From NCBI GenBank assembly GCA_958295885.1, contig OY282380.1, positions 2,666,001 to 2,730,000 on the forward strand: a stretch of 64,000 bases of DNA. Direction: 5' to 3'. This document shows, one piece after another, positions 46,581 through 56,179 of the stretch. The position numbers and the translations under genes are program-made. Every line of letters begins with the position of its first letter. The stretch's first letter is position 1. The notes under the pieces are model-generated. The model ran no database searches. It had not been told where the DNA came from and worked only from the letters and a program-made list of their open reading frames with translations. Source of the DNA: Arenicellales bacterium (GTDB lineage: Bacteria > Pseudomonadota > Gammaproteobacteria > Arenicellales > JAJDZL01).

Positions 46581-46964
46581 ATGCGCTCGCCCATTGCTAT
46601 GGTTTTAATTTCTGTGTTTAGCTTGTGGGGTTGCGCAAACGTCAATCAAACTTTGGCGAACAAATTGGACAATTCAACCGGGCAGCATATTGATGAATTG
46701 ATATCGGTATTGGGTTTCCCGTCGGAAGAAAAAACATTTGCAGGAAGAAACGTATTTGTTTGGTATCACCAAGATACTGTTTCAACTTCACATTCATTCT
46801 TTACTGGCAGTTACTGGGATAAGACATTTGATTCCCGAACGGTTTATTGCCGCATCAGCATCGAAATTGACGATAGTCAAATCGTTCAGGGAAACAGTTT
46901 CGATTCCACCGATGGAGGTTGTGGGTACTATGTTGACAGAATTAACAGACTTGAAGGTTTGTAG
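46581..46964 (+). CDS. Lipoprotein, second of a tandem pair
   Basis: 127 aa, signal with lipobox LWGC (LISVFSLWGC). The mature part parallels its neighbour: HIDELISVLGFPSEEKTFAG, NVFVWYHQDT, YCRISIEIDDSQIVQG and a late GGCGYY. Probably a diverged tandem duplicate; 31 bp apart on the same strand. Confidence 0.6.
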   Translation: MRSPIAMVLISVFSLWGCANVNQTLANKLDNSTGQHIDELISVLGFPSEEKTFAGRNVFVWYHQDTVSTSHSFFTGSYWDKTFDSRTVYCRISIEIDDSQIVQGNSFDSTDGGCGYYVDRINRLEGL

Positions 46965-47009
46965 TTTGGTATTAACCCATCTTTGCCATTTTTCGAAATT
47001 TAGGAAAAA

Positions 47010-47560
47010 ATGTCCTTTGTATTTCAAACACCTAATTTTTTCGACTGATTTTGATGCCACTACTTCCGTGACCTTTTCTTCCTCCGGCCAGCGCCCGATC
47101 CGTTGCTTGCGCCGCCATTTCACACCCATCGCCGACAGCAGTCGCCGCTGCTCGACATTGGGTTCGGTATTCTGACGCACTCGTACCTGAACGCCCTCGG
47201 CCGCATTGTCCGATGCAGTGTCGCCAACCTGCGACGCACCGTCTTCCAACTCAGGCGCACTCCGTTCGAGCGCATCTTAAGACGCAGATAATGGCAGGCC
47301 TGGTAAGCCAAGACCGAAATGAACAGGTGCGCCTTGATACGCGCCAAGGCGCGATGATTCACCGGACGCAGCCCCAGTTCCGATTTCAAACTGCGGAATG
47401 TCGCCTCCACCTCAGAGAGCGTCCAGTACAGGTGCACGATCTTTTCCTCATCCCATTTCATCTTTGAGGTGCGCAAAAGATACATGCCCGCATTGGCGTT
47501 TCGCTGCGCCTGGCGGTGATTGAACGACCAGGTCACCTGAAGCGGAAGGCAAAATCCGGT
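47010..47560 (-). pseudogene. IS1634-type transposase C-terminal remnant
   Basis: TWSFNHRQAQRNANAGMYLL, LYWTLSEVEATFRSLKSELG and NHRALARIKAHLFISVLAYQ are typical of IS1634 C-termini; after a frame change RRLLSAMGVKWRRKQRIGRW follows. N-terminus missing. It abuts an IS1595 fragment on its right. Confidence 0.7.
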
Positions 47561-47963
47561 GCTGCTGGCGGTCGAACGTCGCGGCGAAGGCAGCGGTTAT
47601 GTGGCGGCCAAAGTGCTTGAACGCGTCGATCATCAGCAAGTCAAGCAGATCACCCAGTCGCTGGATGCCAGCGCCACCGTGCGTAGCGACGCCTATCCTT
47701 CGCTGAACATCAATGGCCAACATTGTGCGCACGAGGTGAAGGTGACTCCACTGGAGCAAGCCGCGCAGTGGTTACCGAAGGTGCACATTGTGATCTCCAA
47801 TCTGAAACGTTTCCTGTTGGGCACTTTTCATGGGGTCAGCGCAACGTATCTGCACGAATACATTAATGAATCTGTGTATCGTTTCAATCGCCGCCAATGG
47901 CAAAGCCAACTGCCACAGCGTCTGTTGAACGCCGCCGCCAATCACGCTAAAGTTGTTTTTTGA
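47540..47963 (+). pseudogene. IS1595-family transposase C-terminal remnant
   Basis: NPVLLAVERRGEGSGYVAAK, then VRSDAYPSLNINGQH and SNLKRFLLGTFHGVSATYLH followed by NESVYRFNRRQWQSQLPQRL. This is the DDE half of an ISXO2-like transposase without its zinc ribbon. Confidence 0.7.
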
Positions 47964-48018
47964 GTCAATTGAACTGAAACTTCTGCAGAAGCATAAATCT
48001 CTATTTGGAAAATGTGTC

Positions 48019-48420
48019 ATGTACGACGACAATACGACTCCAAGGTGGGCATTTCTCTGGACTCATGGATATCTTAGGGCATCACATCCACCAGGTGGGT
48101 GGACATTCGCTCATGTCTGGGACGAATCGAAAAATCCAAAAGCATATACCCACGTCGCAAATATAGTTATGCTGCCCGAATATTTGGCCGGTTTATCGGA
48201 TAAAAATGGACCACTGGTTGATGTTCTCAGATACCATTCGCAATTGAAATATGAATGGAGTCCAAACAATAAATCAATCAACAAAATTCCAAACGATTAC
48301 GATGAATTGGAATGGAGATATCTGGATTCCATATGCAACCCTCGAGATCAAGTCGAATGCCGATTGCGGGAGTTGAAGAACAAACGCGCTAAAGTTCTTT
48401 GCGAGCTTCTCGGTTTGTAA
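48019..48420 (+). CDS. HNH-like hypothetical protein
   Basis: About 133 aa from ATG 48019 (MYDDNTTPRWAFLWTHGYLR). PPGGWTFAHVWD, YTHVANIVMLPEYLAGLSDK and LRYHSQLKYEWSP resemble small HNH-type proteins with AH...N...DK...YxS spacing. An in-frame start at 47953 overlaps the IS1595 fragment and is unlikely. Intact; function tentative. Confidence 0.45.
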   Translation: MYDDNTTPRWAFLWTHGYLRASHPPGGWTFAHVWDESKNPKAYTHVANIVMLPEYLAGLSDKNGPLVDVLRYHSQLKYEWSPNNKSINKIPNDYDELEWRYLDSICNPRDQVECRLRELKNKRAKVLCELLGL

Positions 48421-48869
48421 ATGCGCACACGTAGGTATTTGTAATGTCAAGATCACTTGTTCTTGTGAAAGAAGTGGTTGTCACTTGAACTCAATCCGGA
48501 GGTCTAGGTTAATCAGGGTTCGACTACAGTCCTTCCGGGCCCAACAAGTTTAATTTTTATCACTCTACGGAACCCGCTTTAGTAAATTCAAAAGTTGGTT
48601 GCGTTGTTACGATTATCTAATATGTTCCGAAAGCGACGATGAAATTCCCACGCTCAATTGCTGTTCTCTAAAGAGCAGTTTGGTCGTTTTGAGTGTAGTA
48701 AAGTATTGTTGGCGCATGCGAATTCATTCTACAAGTCATATATGCACTCTAGAATATTGACCCACTATCGGCTCGAATAAATTGTTAAACTAAGTTAATT
48801 GTTCAAGTTAATTTGCAATTGATGTCATATTTACGTAATTTTCTGCACTAACTCGCAATCATCTAAATC
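48421..48869. other. Gene-free stretch with J-site 10
   Basis: No gene supported; AT-rich leader of the RHH-PIN pair. Confidence 0.4.
48517..48546 (+). repeat. J-site 10 (divergent)
   Basis: GGTTCGACTACAGTCCTTCC then GGGCCCAACA. Ends conserved, centre different; GCCCAAC is the only copy matching the integron RYYYAAC box exactly. Confidence 0.45.
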
Positions 48870-49106
48870 ATGACTCAATGGAATTTATCCATACCAGAGG
48901 AAACTGACCGAGCAGTTCGTACCTTTCTTAGCCGAAATGGGGGACAGATAGGAGATCTGTCTCAATTCGTCAATGATGCTGTCCGCCGCCGCCTTTTGGA
49001 ATTGACTGTTTCCAAAATCAAAGATAGAAACGCCCGCTGTGATCAGAGTGAAATCCTTGCGATAATTAACGAGGAGGTTGACGCTGGTCGTGAGGGTTGT
49101 TCTTGA
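48870..49106 (+). CDS. Ribbon-helix-helix antitoxin of a PIN pair
   Basis: 78 aa: WNLSIPEETDRAVRTFLSRN then GGQIGDLSQFVNDAVRRRLL, an RHH domain, followed by an acidic tail with AIINEEVDAGREG. The toxin's GTG lies inside its last codons. Intact. Confidence 0.75.
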   Translation: MTQWNLSIPEETDRAVRTFLSRNGGQIGDLSQFVNDAVRRRLLELTVSKIKDRNARCDQSEILAIINEEVDAGREGCS

Positions 49107-49506
49107 CACAAATATCCTCATTAGCGCCTTAATCACTAAGGGAACTCCTCCAGACATCCTGTATCAATCGTGGTTGAATGGTGAGATTGAAGTCGTAATG
49201 ACAGGCACGCAGGTTGCTGAAGTGAAAGATGTTCTTGCAGGAACTCGATTGTAGCAGCTTGTACACGCCGAAGAAGTTGATGCAATTATGGAAAATATTG
49301 GCGCCTATGCTCATGTTTTAACCACCTTCCAAGTGGAAAACATATCCCCGGACCCGAATGATAATCAAATTTTAGCTGAGGCTATCGATGGGAAGGTTGA
49401 TCTGATCGTATCAGGCGATAGGAAACATATGCTTGCGCTCGGAGAAGTTCGAGGAATTCCCGTTGTTACAGCCCGTGAAGCTGTGGAGTTGATGTCGTAC
49501 AGGTAA
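49090..49506 (+). pseudogene. PIN-family toxin with internal stop
   Basis: 139-codon frame from GTG 49090: VRVVLDTNILISALITKGTP with the first Asp, VAEVKDVLAGTRL, TAG at 49252, then VENISPDPNDNQILAEAIDG, DLIVSGDRKHM and IPVVTAREAVELM. All PIN motifs are present but the stop splits them. Confidence 0.75.
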
Positions 49507-49674
49507 CTTGAATTTTCTTTTTCAAGAGGTCAATCTCGGGGGCGATTTGATATGTTGATGTTTTCTTCAGTTGATTAATGCTACAAAGTTTGATTCCGGT
49601 GGTAGTAAACAATAGAACTGCTGTGTTGTCATTAGCGGCTGTAGAATTCCGAATCGAAAATTGAAAATTGCGGA

Positions 49675-49702
49675 GGTTCGGATGCGTTGCGACCGTGCCA
49701 CC
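49675..49702 (+). repeat. J-site 11
   Basis: GGTTCGGATGCGTTGCGACC then GTGCCACC. Confidence 0.7.
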
Positions 49703-49993
49703 GAATTATTTACAATTTACGGGATTGTAACGAAAGTCAATTGGACGATGAAATGCAACGACAGCCGAGTGCGTCCCAAAACCCGCATCAGACAGGCATG
49801 GATGCCGCAATAACCGAAGCTGTAGCAGGGGAAATACAGGCAAGCCAGTACAAGCTTGCAACGAATCCCTATATTCAAAACGTAATGGGCGACTTCAACC
49901 AACTAAAGTCGAAGATCAGGACCTGCGATAGCGGCATCCAGTTTGCGCGGTCAGCGCAGTTGACAGTCCTATTCGGCGCAATTTTCACGTGGC
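49703..49993 (+). other. Leader of the GNAT-methyltransferase module
   Basis: A 100-codon open frame from 49687 begins inside J-site 11 and does not resemble a family. Treated as non-coding. Confidence 0.3.
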
Positions 49994-50495
49994 AATGATT
50001 AGACACTGCGCAGATAACGAATTCGACCGCATACTTGCCATCATCAACGAGGCCGCACAGGTCTATAAGGGCATAATTCCGAATGATCGGTGGAAGGACC
50101 CCTACATGTCCGCTGAGGAGCTGGCGGACGAAATCACCGCTGGAGTTTCCTTCGACGGTTATGAAATCCCCCGGGTCGGGTTGGTAGGTGTGATGGGTTT
50201 CCAATTTGTCGAGGACATAGCATTGATTCGCCATGCCTATGTGGTACCTGAATATCAACGATCGAGGATTGGATCGGCGCTGCTCACTGGGCGGTGTGCG
50301 CGTTTGGATCGTCCTGTCCTGGTCGGCACTTGGGCTGGAGCCAAGTGGGCGATTGCTTTTTACCAGCGGCATGGGTTCAAAATGGTACCGATGTCGGAAA
50401 AGTCAACACTGCTAAGAAGGTACTGGACCGTTTCGGAACGGCAGATTGAGACTTCGGTGGTGCTTGCAGATTCACAGTGGCAATTCTCGCCATGA
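49994..50495 (+). CDS. GNAT-family N-acetyltransferase
   Basis: 166 aa: MIRHCADNEFDRILAIINEA start, LVGVMGFQFVEDIALIRHAY then VVPEYQRSRIGSALL (acetyl-CoA pyrophosphate loop, RSRIGS standing for the usual QxxGxG) and KWAIAFYQRHGFKMVPMSEK, the typical C-terminal motif. The substrate is unknown. It overlaps the methyltransferase by 4 bp. Confidence 0.8.
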
Positions 50496-51157
50496 GCGAT
50501 CTCACTCGGAATCAAAGTGCGAAACTTGCGCAGGAGGTTTCGGCTATAACGATTGCGAACTATGACCGCATGGCGGTTGCTTACAGTAATGGCACAGCAA
50601 ATCATGACGTCAGCCAGAACATCACAGCCTTACTCGAGGCGATCGATGTCGATGGCCCCAACGTCATTCTCGATCTAGGCTGCGGACCCGGTCGGGATTT
50701 GTGTCGGTTCAAGGCGCTCGGCCACGAAGTAGTAGGCCTGGATGGCTCGAGCGAGTTTGTCAGGATCGCCCGCACCAAAACGGATTGTGAGGTGCTGCAT
50801 CAAGACTTTCTCAAGCTTGATTTGCCATTCGCTCGCTTCGACGGGATTTTCGCAAACGCTTCGCTGTTTCATGTACCGATCAGTCAACTCGCCCAAGTCC
50901 TCGGCAACCTCGCTGCGACCCTCAAGCCCGGTGGTGTCCTGTTGTGCTCGAACCCGCGAGGCAACAATGAGGAAGGGTGGGTCGATGGACGATACGGATG
51001 TTTCCATGATCTGGAAACCTGGCGCAACTACGTTACCGATGCAGGTTTTCGGGAACTGTACCACTACTATCGCCCGACAGGGCGGCCGCGTGCGGAACAG
51101 CCATGGCTCGTCACGGTTTGGCGTAGGATTTCAGATATCAGCACGAATTTGTACTAA
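50492..51157 (+). CDS. SAM-dependent class I methyltransferase
   Basis: 221 aa: VILDLGCGPGRDLCRFKALG (SAM motif I), VVGLDGSSEFVRIARTK (motif II), FDGIFANASLFHVP and LKPGGVLLCSNPRG. The last few codons and the TAA come from an IS3-type left end inserted at about 51150, so a short native C-terminus may be lost. Overlap with the GNAT gene suggests a joint small-molecule modification role. Confidence 0.8.
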   Translation: MSDLTRNQSAKLAQEVSAITIANYDRMAVAYSNGTANHDVSQNITALLEAIDVDGPNVILDLGCGPGRDLCRFKALGHEVVGLDGSSEFVRIARTKTDCEVLHQDFLKLDLPFARFDGIFANASLFHVPISQLAQVLGNLAATLKPGGVLLCSNPRGNNEEGWVDGRYGCFHDLETWRNYVTDAGFRELYHYYRPTGRPRAEQPWLVTVWRRISDISTNLY

Positions 51158-51688
51158 CCCTCTAATGTAGAGATGCTTTTGTGATGGAGCAAACCTAATA
51201 ATTGGAGGAAAATACAAGATGAGTAAAGCAAACTACTCGGAAGAATTAAAGGAGCATATCTTATCGGAGCATGCACCTAGCGAATCGATTTCATCGTTGG
51301 CGCGCAAATACGAGCCGTCGGTGACTGCGATCCGCAATTGGAAGCGTCAGGCCAAGTTAAAGGCCAGTGGTGCTGAATCTAGCGAGAGTAAAGACCAGCA
51401 GCTGCGTCGACTAAGGCGTCAAAATGAGCAGTTAAGGCAGGAAAATGCGTTCTTAAAAAGCGGCCGCCTGGTTCGCCGTCAACGGCGCGATCGAGCGTGG
51501 TGGAAGCAGGCGTACCAGTTAATCGAGATGGAGAGGAAACACTTCACGATCCGCTTGATTTGTCGGGTATTAGAGATTTCAGAAAGTGGATATTATGCCT
51601 GGCGAAAGCGTAAGCCGAGTCCGCGTAGGCGGGACAATGAAAAGTTATTGGCTGAGATTTGTAGTATCTGGATTGACAGTAGATTTAC
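51152..51688 (+). mobile_element. IS3-type remnant with fused orfA-orfB
   Basis: Left end GTACTAACCCTCTAATGTAG; the open frame from 51219 reads OrfA (MSKANYSEELKEHILSEHAP, HTH and leucine zipper) directly into OrfB (SGRLVRRQRRDRAWWKQAYQ) without a frameshift because the A-run is shorter than at 3984. Truncated by R1 copy e before the DDE core. Confidence 0.75.
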
Positions 51689-51998
51689 TGGTACCAACCT
51701 GATAATTTAGAGATGCATTAATGACAGAACAACCTTAACAATTCGAAGAAATTGAATGAACATAATTTTGAGTCAGAACCAAGCAGGGGCAATAAATTCG
51801 GATTTCGGCTACCGTTGAACCAATCTGTTTTACGTGATCAACTGCGGCTAGTCAATCCAGTTAATTGCCTCAAGCACTTATTAATACTGCGTAGGGAACA
51901 CCCATTAAACCGAACTTTCTAAATTACAGCATATTTTTTAGAATTCGGTGTGTTTCTCGGAGTCAACAATTCCTACGTTGAATTGCAATTTGACTAAA
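51689..51998 (+). repeat. R1 repeat, copy e
   Basis: TGGTACCAACCTGATAATT to J-site 12. A slightly shorter, more diverged R1. Confidence 0.7.
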
Positions 51999-52027
51999 GT
52001 TCGGATACGTCGCGACCGTGCCTGCCA
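51999..52027 (+). repeat. J-site 12
   Basis: GTTCGGATACGTCGCGACCG then TGCCTGCCA. Confidence 0.7.
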
Positions 52028-52088
52028 ACCATTCTAAAATCTGCATGAATCCAATCGTTATATAGCCTCAAGGCTATATATTCATAGG

Positions 52089-52409
52089 ATATGGCAAGTG
52101 GGGTTTTATGAAATTGAAATGGCGGTACAAGACGCTATTTTGGTTAGCGAATAATTGTTGGAGAAAGATGGACCAAATCTGGGACGTCCCTACGCAGACA
52201 CATTGAGCGGATCAAAATTCGCCAAAGTGAAAGAATTGAGGTGTGCTGTCAGTAATGGTGAATGGCGCGTCGCATTTGCATTTGATGTTGACCGTAGCCC
52301 GATTTTACTGGTCGCTGGAAGCAAGGTGGGAGTAGACCAGAAGCGAAATTGCAATCGGCTGACTGTAGCAGCTGACAAACGTTTTGAGCGACACTTGATG
52401 TCGCGGTAA
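52089..52409 (+). pseudogene. HigB/RelE-type toxin with ATA start and internal stop
   Basis: Family-like frame WQVGFYEIEMAVQDAILVSE, TAA, LLEKDGPNLGRPYADTLSGS, KFAKVKELRCAVSNGEWRVA and FAFDVDRSPILLVAGSKVGV. The expected initiator before WQV reads ATA and the TAA follows codon 21, so the toxin is inactive. A shorter TTG start at 52155 would lack the first helix. Confidence 0.7.
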
Positions 52410-52420
52410 AGGAGAAAATA

Positions 52421-52756
52421 ATGGGCAGACCTTTAAATGAGATCATGAATCAACTTCCGAAAGACCGCCGCAATCGTGTTATTGCTGAGTCTGACCGTCT
52501 GGAAGCGGAGTATCTGACACTTCAAATGCTGCGCAAAGCCAAGAAACTCACGCAAGTGCAGTTGGCCGACAGTCTTAATATTCAGCAGGCGACAATTTCC
52601 AACATGGAAAAACGCAGCGATCTGATGCTATCCACCTTGCGCAGTTATGTTGAGGCTATGGGCGGTAAGTTGCGCTTGACAGTTGAGTTTCCAGGCCAAG
52701 GGACTGTAGTGCTTGAGGGACTTGGTGATACTGAACGACCGCCGTCGCGTCGGTAA
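52421..52756 (+). CDS. HigA/XRE-type antitoxin
   Basis: 111 aa: SDRLEAEYLTLQMLRKAKKL, then TQVQLADSLNIQQATISNME as the helix-turn-helix, and LRSYVEAMGGKLRLTVEFPG, characteristic of antitoxins of phage-derived HigB toxins. Follows the toxin by 12 bp. Intact. Confidence 0.85.
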   Translation: MGRPLNEIMNQLPKDRRNRVIAESDRLEAEYLTLQMLRKAKKLTQVQLADSLNIQQATISNMEKRSDLMLSTLRSYVEAMGGKLRLTVEFPGQGTVVLEGLGDTERPPSRR

Positions 52757-52864
52757 GGACTTCTTGGTTTCTCCCAACCATTTACCATGCTTTTTGATCA
52801 GTCAGACCTATGTGATCAGTTCCGCCAATATCTTCTGTGTTGGTTTCGTGCTCCGCCCAAATAA

Positions 52865-53126
52865 GAAAGTTGAAGTAACTGCATTTTCTTGTAGAGTGTA
52901 ATAATGGTCAGCTGTCGAATAAACTTAACCACTGAATTGCTTTTGAAATAGTTTTATAGTCCACTTTCAGTTGAGTTACGATGGTTCGTTGGTTTAGACC
53001 GAGTTACTTAAGTTGTTGAACTTTATCTGCAATTTTCCGATAGCAAGGTTGCTCAGAAGGGGCGACTGCATCACATTCAATTGGTATTTCACATACGGTT
53101 CGCACCAATTGCGACCGCGCCCACCA
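52865..53126 (-). repeat. R2 repeat, copy c (partial)
   Basis: The right two thirds of R2, ending in J-site 13. The minus-strand helix-turn-helix frame is broken here. Confidence 0.6.
53097..53126 (+). repeat. J-site 13
   Basis: GGTTCGCACCAATTGCGACC then GCGCCCACCA. CGGTTCGC and GCGACCG pair with one bulged T. Confidence 0.65.
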
Positions 53127-53222
53127 AAAATTCTCGATTGAATTTGTCTGGGGAAAGCCCATATAAGTGATAAATTTCCAGAGCACTTTGAATTTCAATC
53201 GATGCAGAATTGAAATTTTGGA

Positions 53223-53301
53223 TTTGCTAAAATTTAGCAAACTACCCCCGCCGTGTTCATCAGCGGGCCGCAGGGTCTTGGGAAGAAGTTCTTAAGACCC
53301 T
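53223..53301 (+). promoter_or_regulatory. Three-hairpin leader of the NYN gene
   Basis: Consecutive stems: TTTGCTAAA/TTTAGCAAA (53223-53241), CCCGC/GCGGG (53247-53267) and AGGGTCTT/AAGACCCT (53272-53301), the last 22 nt before the ATG. It could be an attenuator, a processing site or a small RNA. Confidence 0.5.
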
Positions 53302-53323
53302 TTGCTTTTTCTTGAAGAATTAG

Positions 53324-53944
53324 ATGCGAACAGCAATTTATGTTGATGGCTTCAATTTTTACTATGGAGCCCTCAAGGGAACAAACCATAAATGGTTAAA
53401 CCCAAAGCAACTGTGTGTTTCCATACTTAAACCTCATCACAATGTCGTTTCAATCGTTTATTGCACAGCTAAAGTCAGACCCAAAGCCACAGATCCAACT
53501 GTTCGGAAACGACAGGCAAACTACATTAAAGCAATTGAAACTTATATTCCAGAACTAGCAGTAATTTATGGACATTTCCTGGAAATCAAAGTACTTTGCA
53601 GGCCAGTAGATTCTAAACTTGGCAGCTTGGTAGAAGTTTTTCGTACGGAAGAAAAGGGGGCGGATGTTAACTTAGCGGTACACCTGGTAAATGACGCACA
53701 TAATGGACTGTTTGACTGTGTGGTAGTTGTTAGCAATGACAGCGACTTAGCAGAAGCGATGCGAATTGTAAAAGACGAATGCGAGAAAGCAGTGGGATTA
53801 TTCACTCCTTGGAGAAGACGTGCGTCAAAGCAGCTGATGCAACATTCAAATATTCAGAGAACGATTCGTCGTTCCAGTTTGAAAAATAGCCAACTTCCAA
53901 ATCCAATGCCAGGAACAGGAATTCACAAGCCTAGTGGTTGGTAG
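53324..53944 (+). CDS. NYN-domain (LabA/DUF88-type) RNase-like protein
   Basis: 206 aa: MRTAIYVDGFNFYYGALKGT with the first Asp, HNVVSIVYCTAKVRPKATDP, TEEKGADVNLAVHLVNDA and VVVSNDSDLAEAMRIVKDEC, which together give the acidic metal site of NYN (PIN-like) nucleases. Intact. A truncated relative is at 23014 on the other strand. Confidence 0.8.
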   Translation: MRTAIYVDGFNFYYGALKGTNHKWLNPKQLCVSILKPHHNVVSIVYCTAKVRPKATDPTVRKRQANYIKAIETYIPELAVIYGHFLEIKVLCRPVDSKLGSLVEVFRTEEKGADVNLAVHLVNDAHNGLFDCVVVVSNDSDLAEAMRIVKDECEKAVGLFTPWRRRASKQLMQHSNIQRTIRRSSLKNSQLPNPMPGTGIHKPSGW

Positions 53945-54154
53945 CTCAAGTTTCATTCGAGTCTGATATGTGGAAAATACAAATTAAATATCGAAAAAGC
54001 AATCAAGAAAAATTTGGTGACTGCAAGTACTCTTCTGTTAGAAGCCAGCGTGGGAGTGTTTGAAGCGTTTGAGTGAGAAAAATCCAATCACACTCTTGAT
54101 GATATTTGGTCAACGCCATTATGCAAAGTAAAGTCATTTTTGAAATTGATTTAG
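53945..54154. other. Gene-free stretch
   Basis: No gene seen before the IS5-type end at 54155. Confidence 0.35.
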
Positions 54155-54690
54155 CTGGTTGACCCTGAAAAAGTCGATTTTCTGCTGTTTTCTTATGCGG
54201 AGGAAGTGAAGTTAAGGCAAGCCATTTATGGTTGAGCTGGTTGTACGCGGTGTGCGACGCTCGATACCCGCATTTGGTGCCCGACAGAGCTCCTATCCAG
54301 CCTAAAAATCGGGCCAAAATATTTCGGGTACCACCATCCATCAAACGTTTCAACACCAGACGCAGATTGTGTCCGGCACAGCTCAGCAGCAAAATTATGC
54401 AGTCGCTGACACGCCCCTTGAGAGGATTGCGTCCCAACCAATCGTCGCTTTTCCGATGGCCGGTTCGGTTGCCTGACGACGTTTCAGACAACGTCTCAGC
54501 TGAGGCGCGATCCCTCGATTTTGTCCCGACATTTAATCAGCAAATTTGACTTCATCATGTCCTCGGTATCCACGGTCCACAAACACCTAATCGACGCTCT
54601 GTCCACTAAGACGATGCGCCTTCGCCAACACCGTTCGCAATGTATGACTGTCAAACCAATTGCCCGGAAAAGCCATGCCACCGAGCTCGA
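54155..54690 (-). pseudogene. IS5-type transposase remnant
   Basis: TGHRKSDDWLGRNPLKGRVS and LLSCAGHNLRLVLKRL on the minus strand, then in another frame VDRASIRCLWTVDTED. Left end GGTTGACCCTGAAAAAGTCG. Same family as 41281. Confidence 0.6.
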
Positions 54691-54694
54691 AGAT

Positions 54695-54795
54695 TGGTAC
54701 CAACTCGATAATGTAGAGACGTGTCAATGACAGAGTAATTTTGACAATTCGAGAAAAATTGAAAGTCAGCAAGTGATTTATTAAAAGGAATAGAA
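54695..54795 (+). repeat. R1 repeat, copy f (left third)
   Basis: TGGTACCAACTCGATAATG and about 80 bp of R1; the rest is replaced. Confidence 0.65.
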
Positions 54796-55010
54796 GGTAC
54801 ATAGCGGACGTATATGTCTTTGCGTGGCATGGTGATAGGCGAGATGAGATCTGTGATCACCGTGATGCGACTCAATGGCAATTTCTTGTTGTCAAGGAGC
54901 CAATGCTTCCTGAGGGTCAGAAAACGATTGGAATTACTCCACTCAAAGATATTTCAGTAGTTTGTGGAATCTCCGATCTAAGAGTAACGGTGGAGAAATT
55001 AAATTCAGAA
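54793..55010 (+). pseudogene. C-terminal fragment of a conserved hypothetical gene
   Basis: Open frame IADVYVFAWHGDRRDEICDH, RDATQWQFLVVKEPMLPEGQ, KTIGITPLKDISVVCGISDL. It is strongly coding-like and reminiscent of C-termini of restriction-type accessory proteins (ADVYVFxxH...QWxFxVV...QK). No start; cut at 55011 by an IS end. Confidence 0.45.
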
Positions 55011-55270
55011 GTAACTACTTACCCGCCCTACTTGAGGAAGGACGAGTTTTTAGAACTGTAGATTGAATTGACTTTATTTGGACCAGTCGAGCAATTCAAC
55101 CGCATCAAAGTCCAAACGTTTCAGCTGATCATCGGGATCATCAAAGCGACGATCCTCACTGCGGGCACCCGATTTGAGCACACCAAAATACTCTTCAATC
55201 ACCCAACGCCGCCGATCGTACTACTTACAGCTACGCCCCGCACTTGCTGCATCCGCTTCGACTTCACTGC
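55011..55270 (-). pseudogene. IS4-type transposase C-terminal remnant with IS end
   Basis: GTAACTACTTACCCGCCC end, then on the minus strand RRWVIEEYFGVLKSGARSED and DFDAVELLDWSK. Sibling of 18925. Confidence 0.6.
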
Positions 55271-55454
55271 ACGGCAACAGCCAGTACAATAGCGACCTGC
55301 CTTTGTGGGGGTGAACATTCCATCACCGACACCATCAGCAACGTTGCTCTGCTTTTGCACGGTTCCTCAATTGAACTTAGCCAATGCGCAACGACAACTT
55401 CACCTTACGCGGTTTGCGCGCCCGCCTGCCACCATGCCTGGCAATTTTGATGAT

Positions 55455-56110
55455 GCGCGTTGAAATCAACGGCAATGTCACCAGCAGTACGGCGGTCGGG
55501 TCTCCGACTACGGCCTTGTGGTGCGCGTCAGGCTCGACAGGAAACGTCGCATTTTCACGCCCGCGCGCGTCACGCGGCTGCCTGTAAAAGGCTGCAGTCG
55601 GCCCACCAGTCTGGAGCGTATGTTTTCGCGATTCGATCAACGCTGCCGTTTCGAGCGGCACTGAATACGCGGGCAGGTGAAAATAAATACCCGCGTCAGC
55701 ATTGCCATGGCCATCATGTTGGCTGCTTGCGCTGGGTCATTATCGCGCCGAGCGGAAACATGAGATTCGCTCACCAGTCAAAATAAGGCACTCTCCCAAA
55801 GAAGCCCAGCCGGTGCCTGATCGCAAAAGGATCATCGCCAATGAGGCGGGCGAGGCTCCAGCGCGCCTGAAATTCGAAATATAACCGCAGACGACCTGTT
55901 CTTACCAGCTGCTGAACAGCTGCTGAAGGTTATTCGCGTCAAATCGATTGTATTTGACGGTGCAAATGCTTGTAAATTCGTAATATGAGTCATCAAATGA
56001 ACGATTGTGAGAGGCATCAGATAGTGTTTTTTAGATTCAGACAATTTCAAATTGTCCTGACAGTCTCTACAGCGCAGCCGTCTCGAATTCTGTTGCCCTG
56101 CTGCCTTGAG
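55455..56110 (+). pseudogene. IS1182-like transposase 3' remnant
   Basis: VRLDRKRRIFTPARVTRLPV, TSLERMFSRFDQRCRFERH and VSIAMAIMLAACAG in shifting frames, followed by the non-coding end that also precedes nuclease copies 1 and 2. Confidence 0.6.
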
Positions 56111-56179
56111 GTAAAATATCATGACAGTCAGGCTGAACACTAAATTTTATTCGTGAGAAAGTTATGTTCCTGCTTGACC

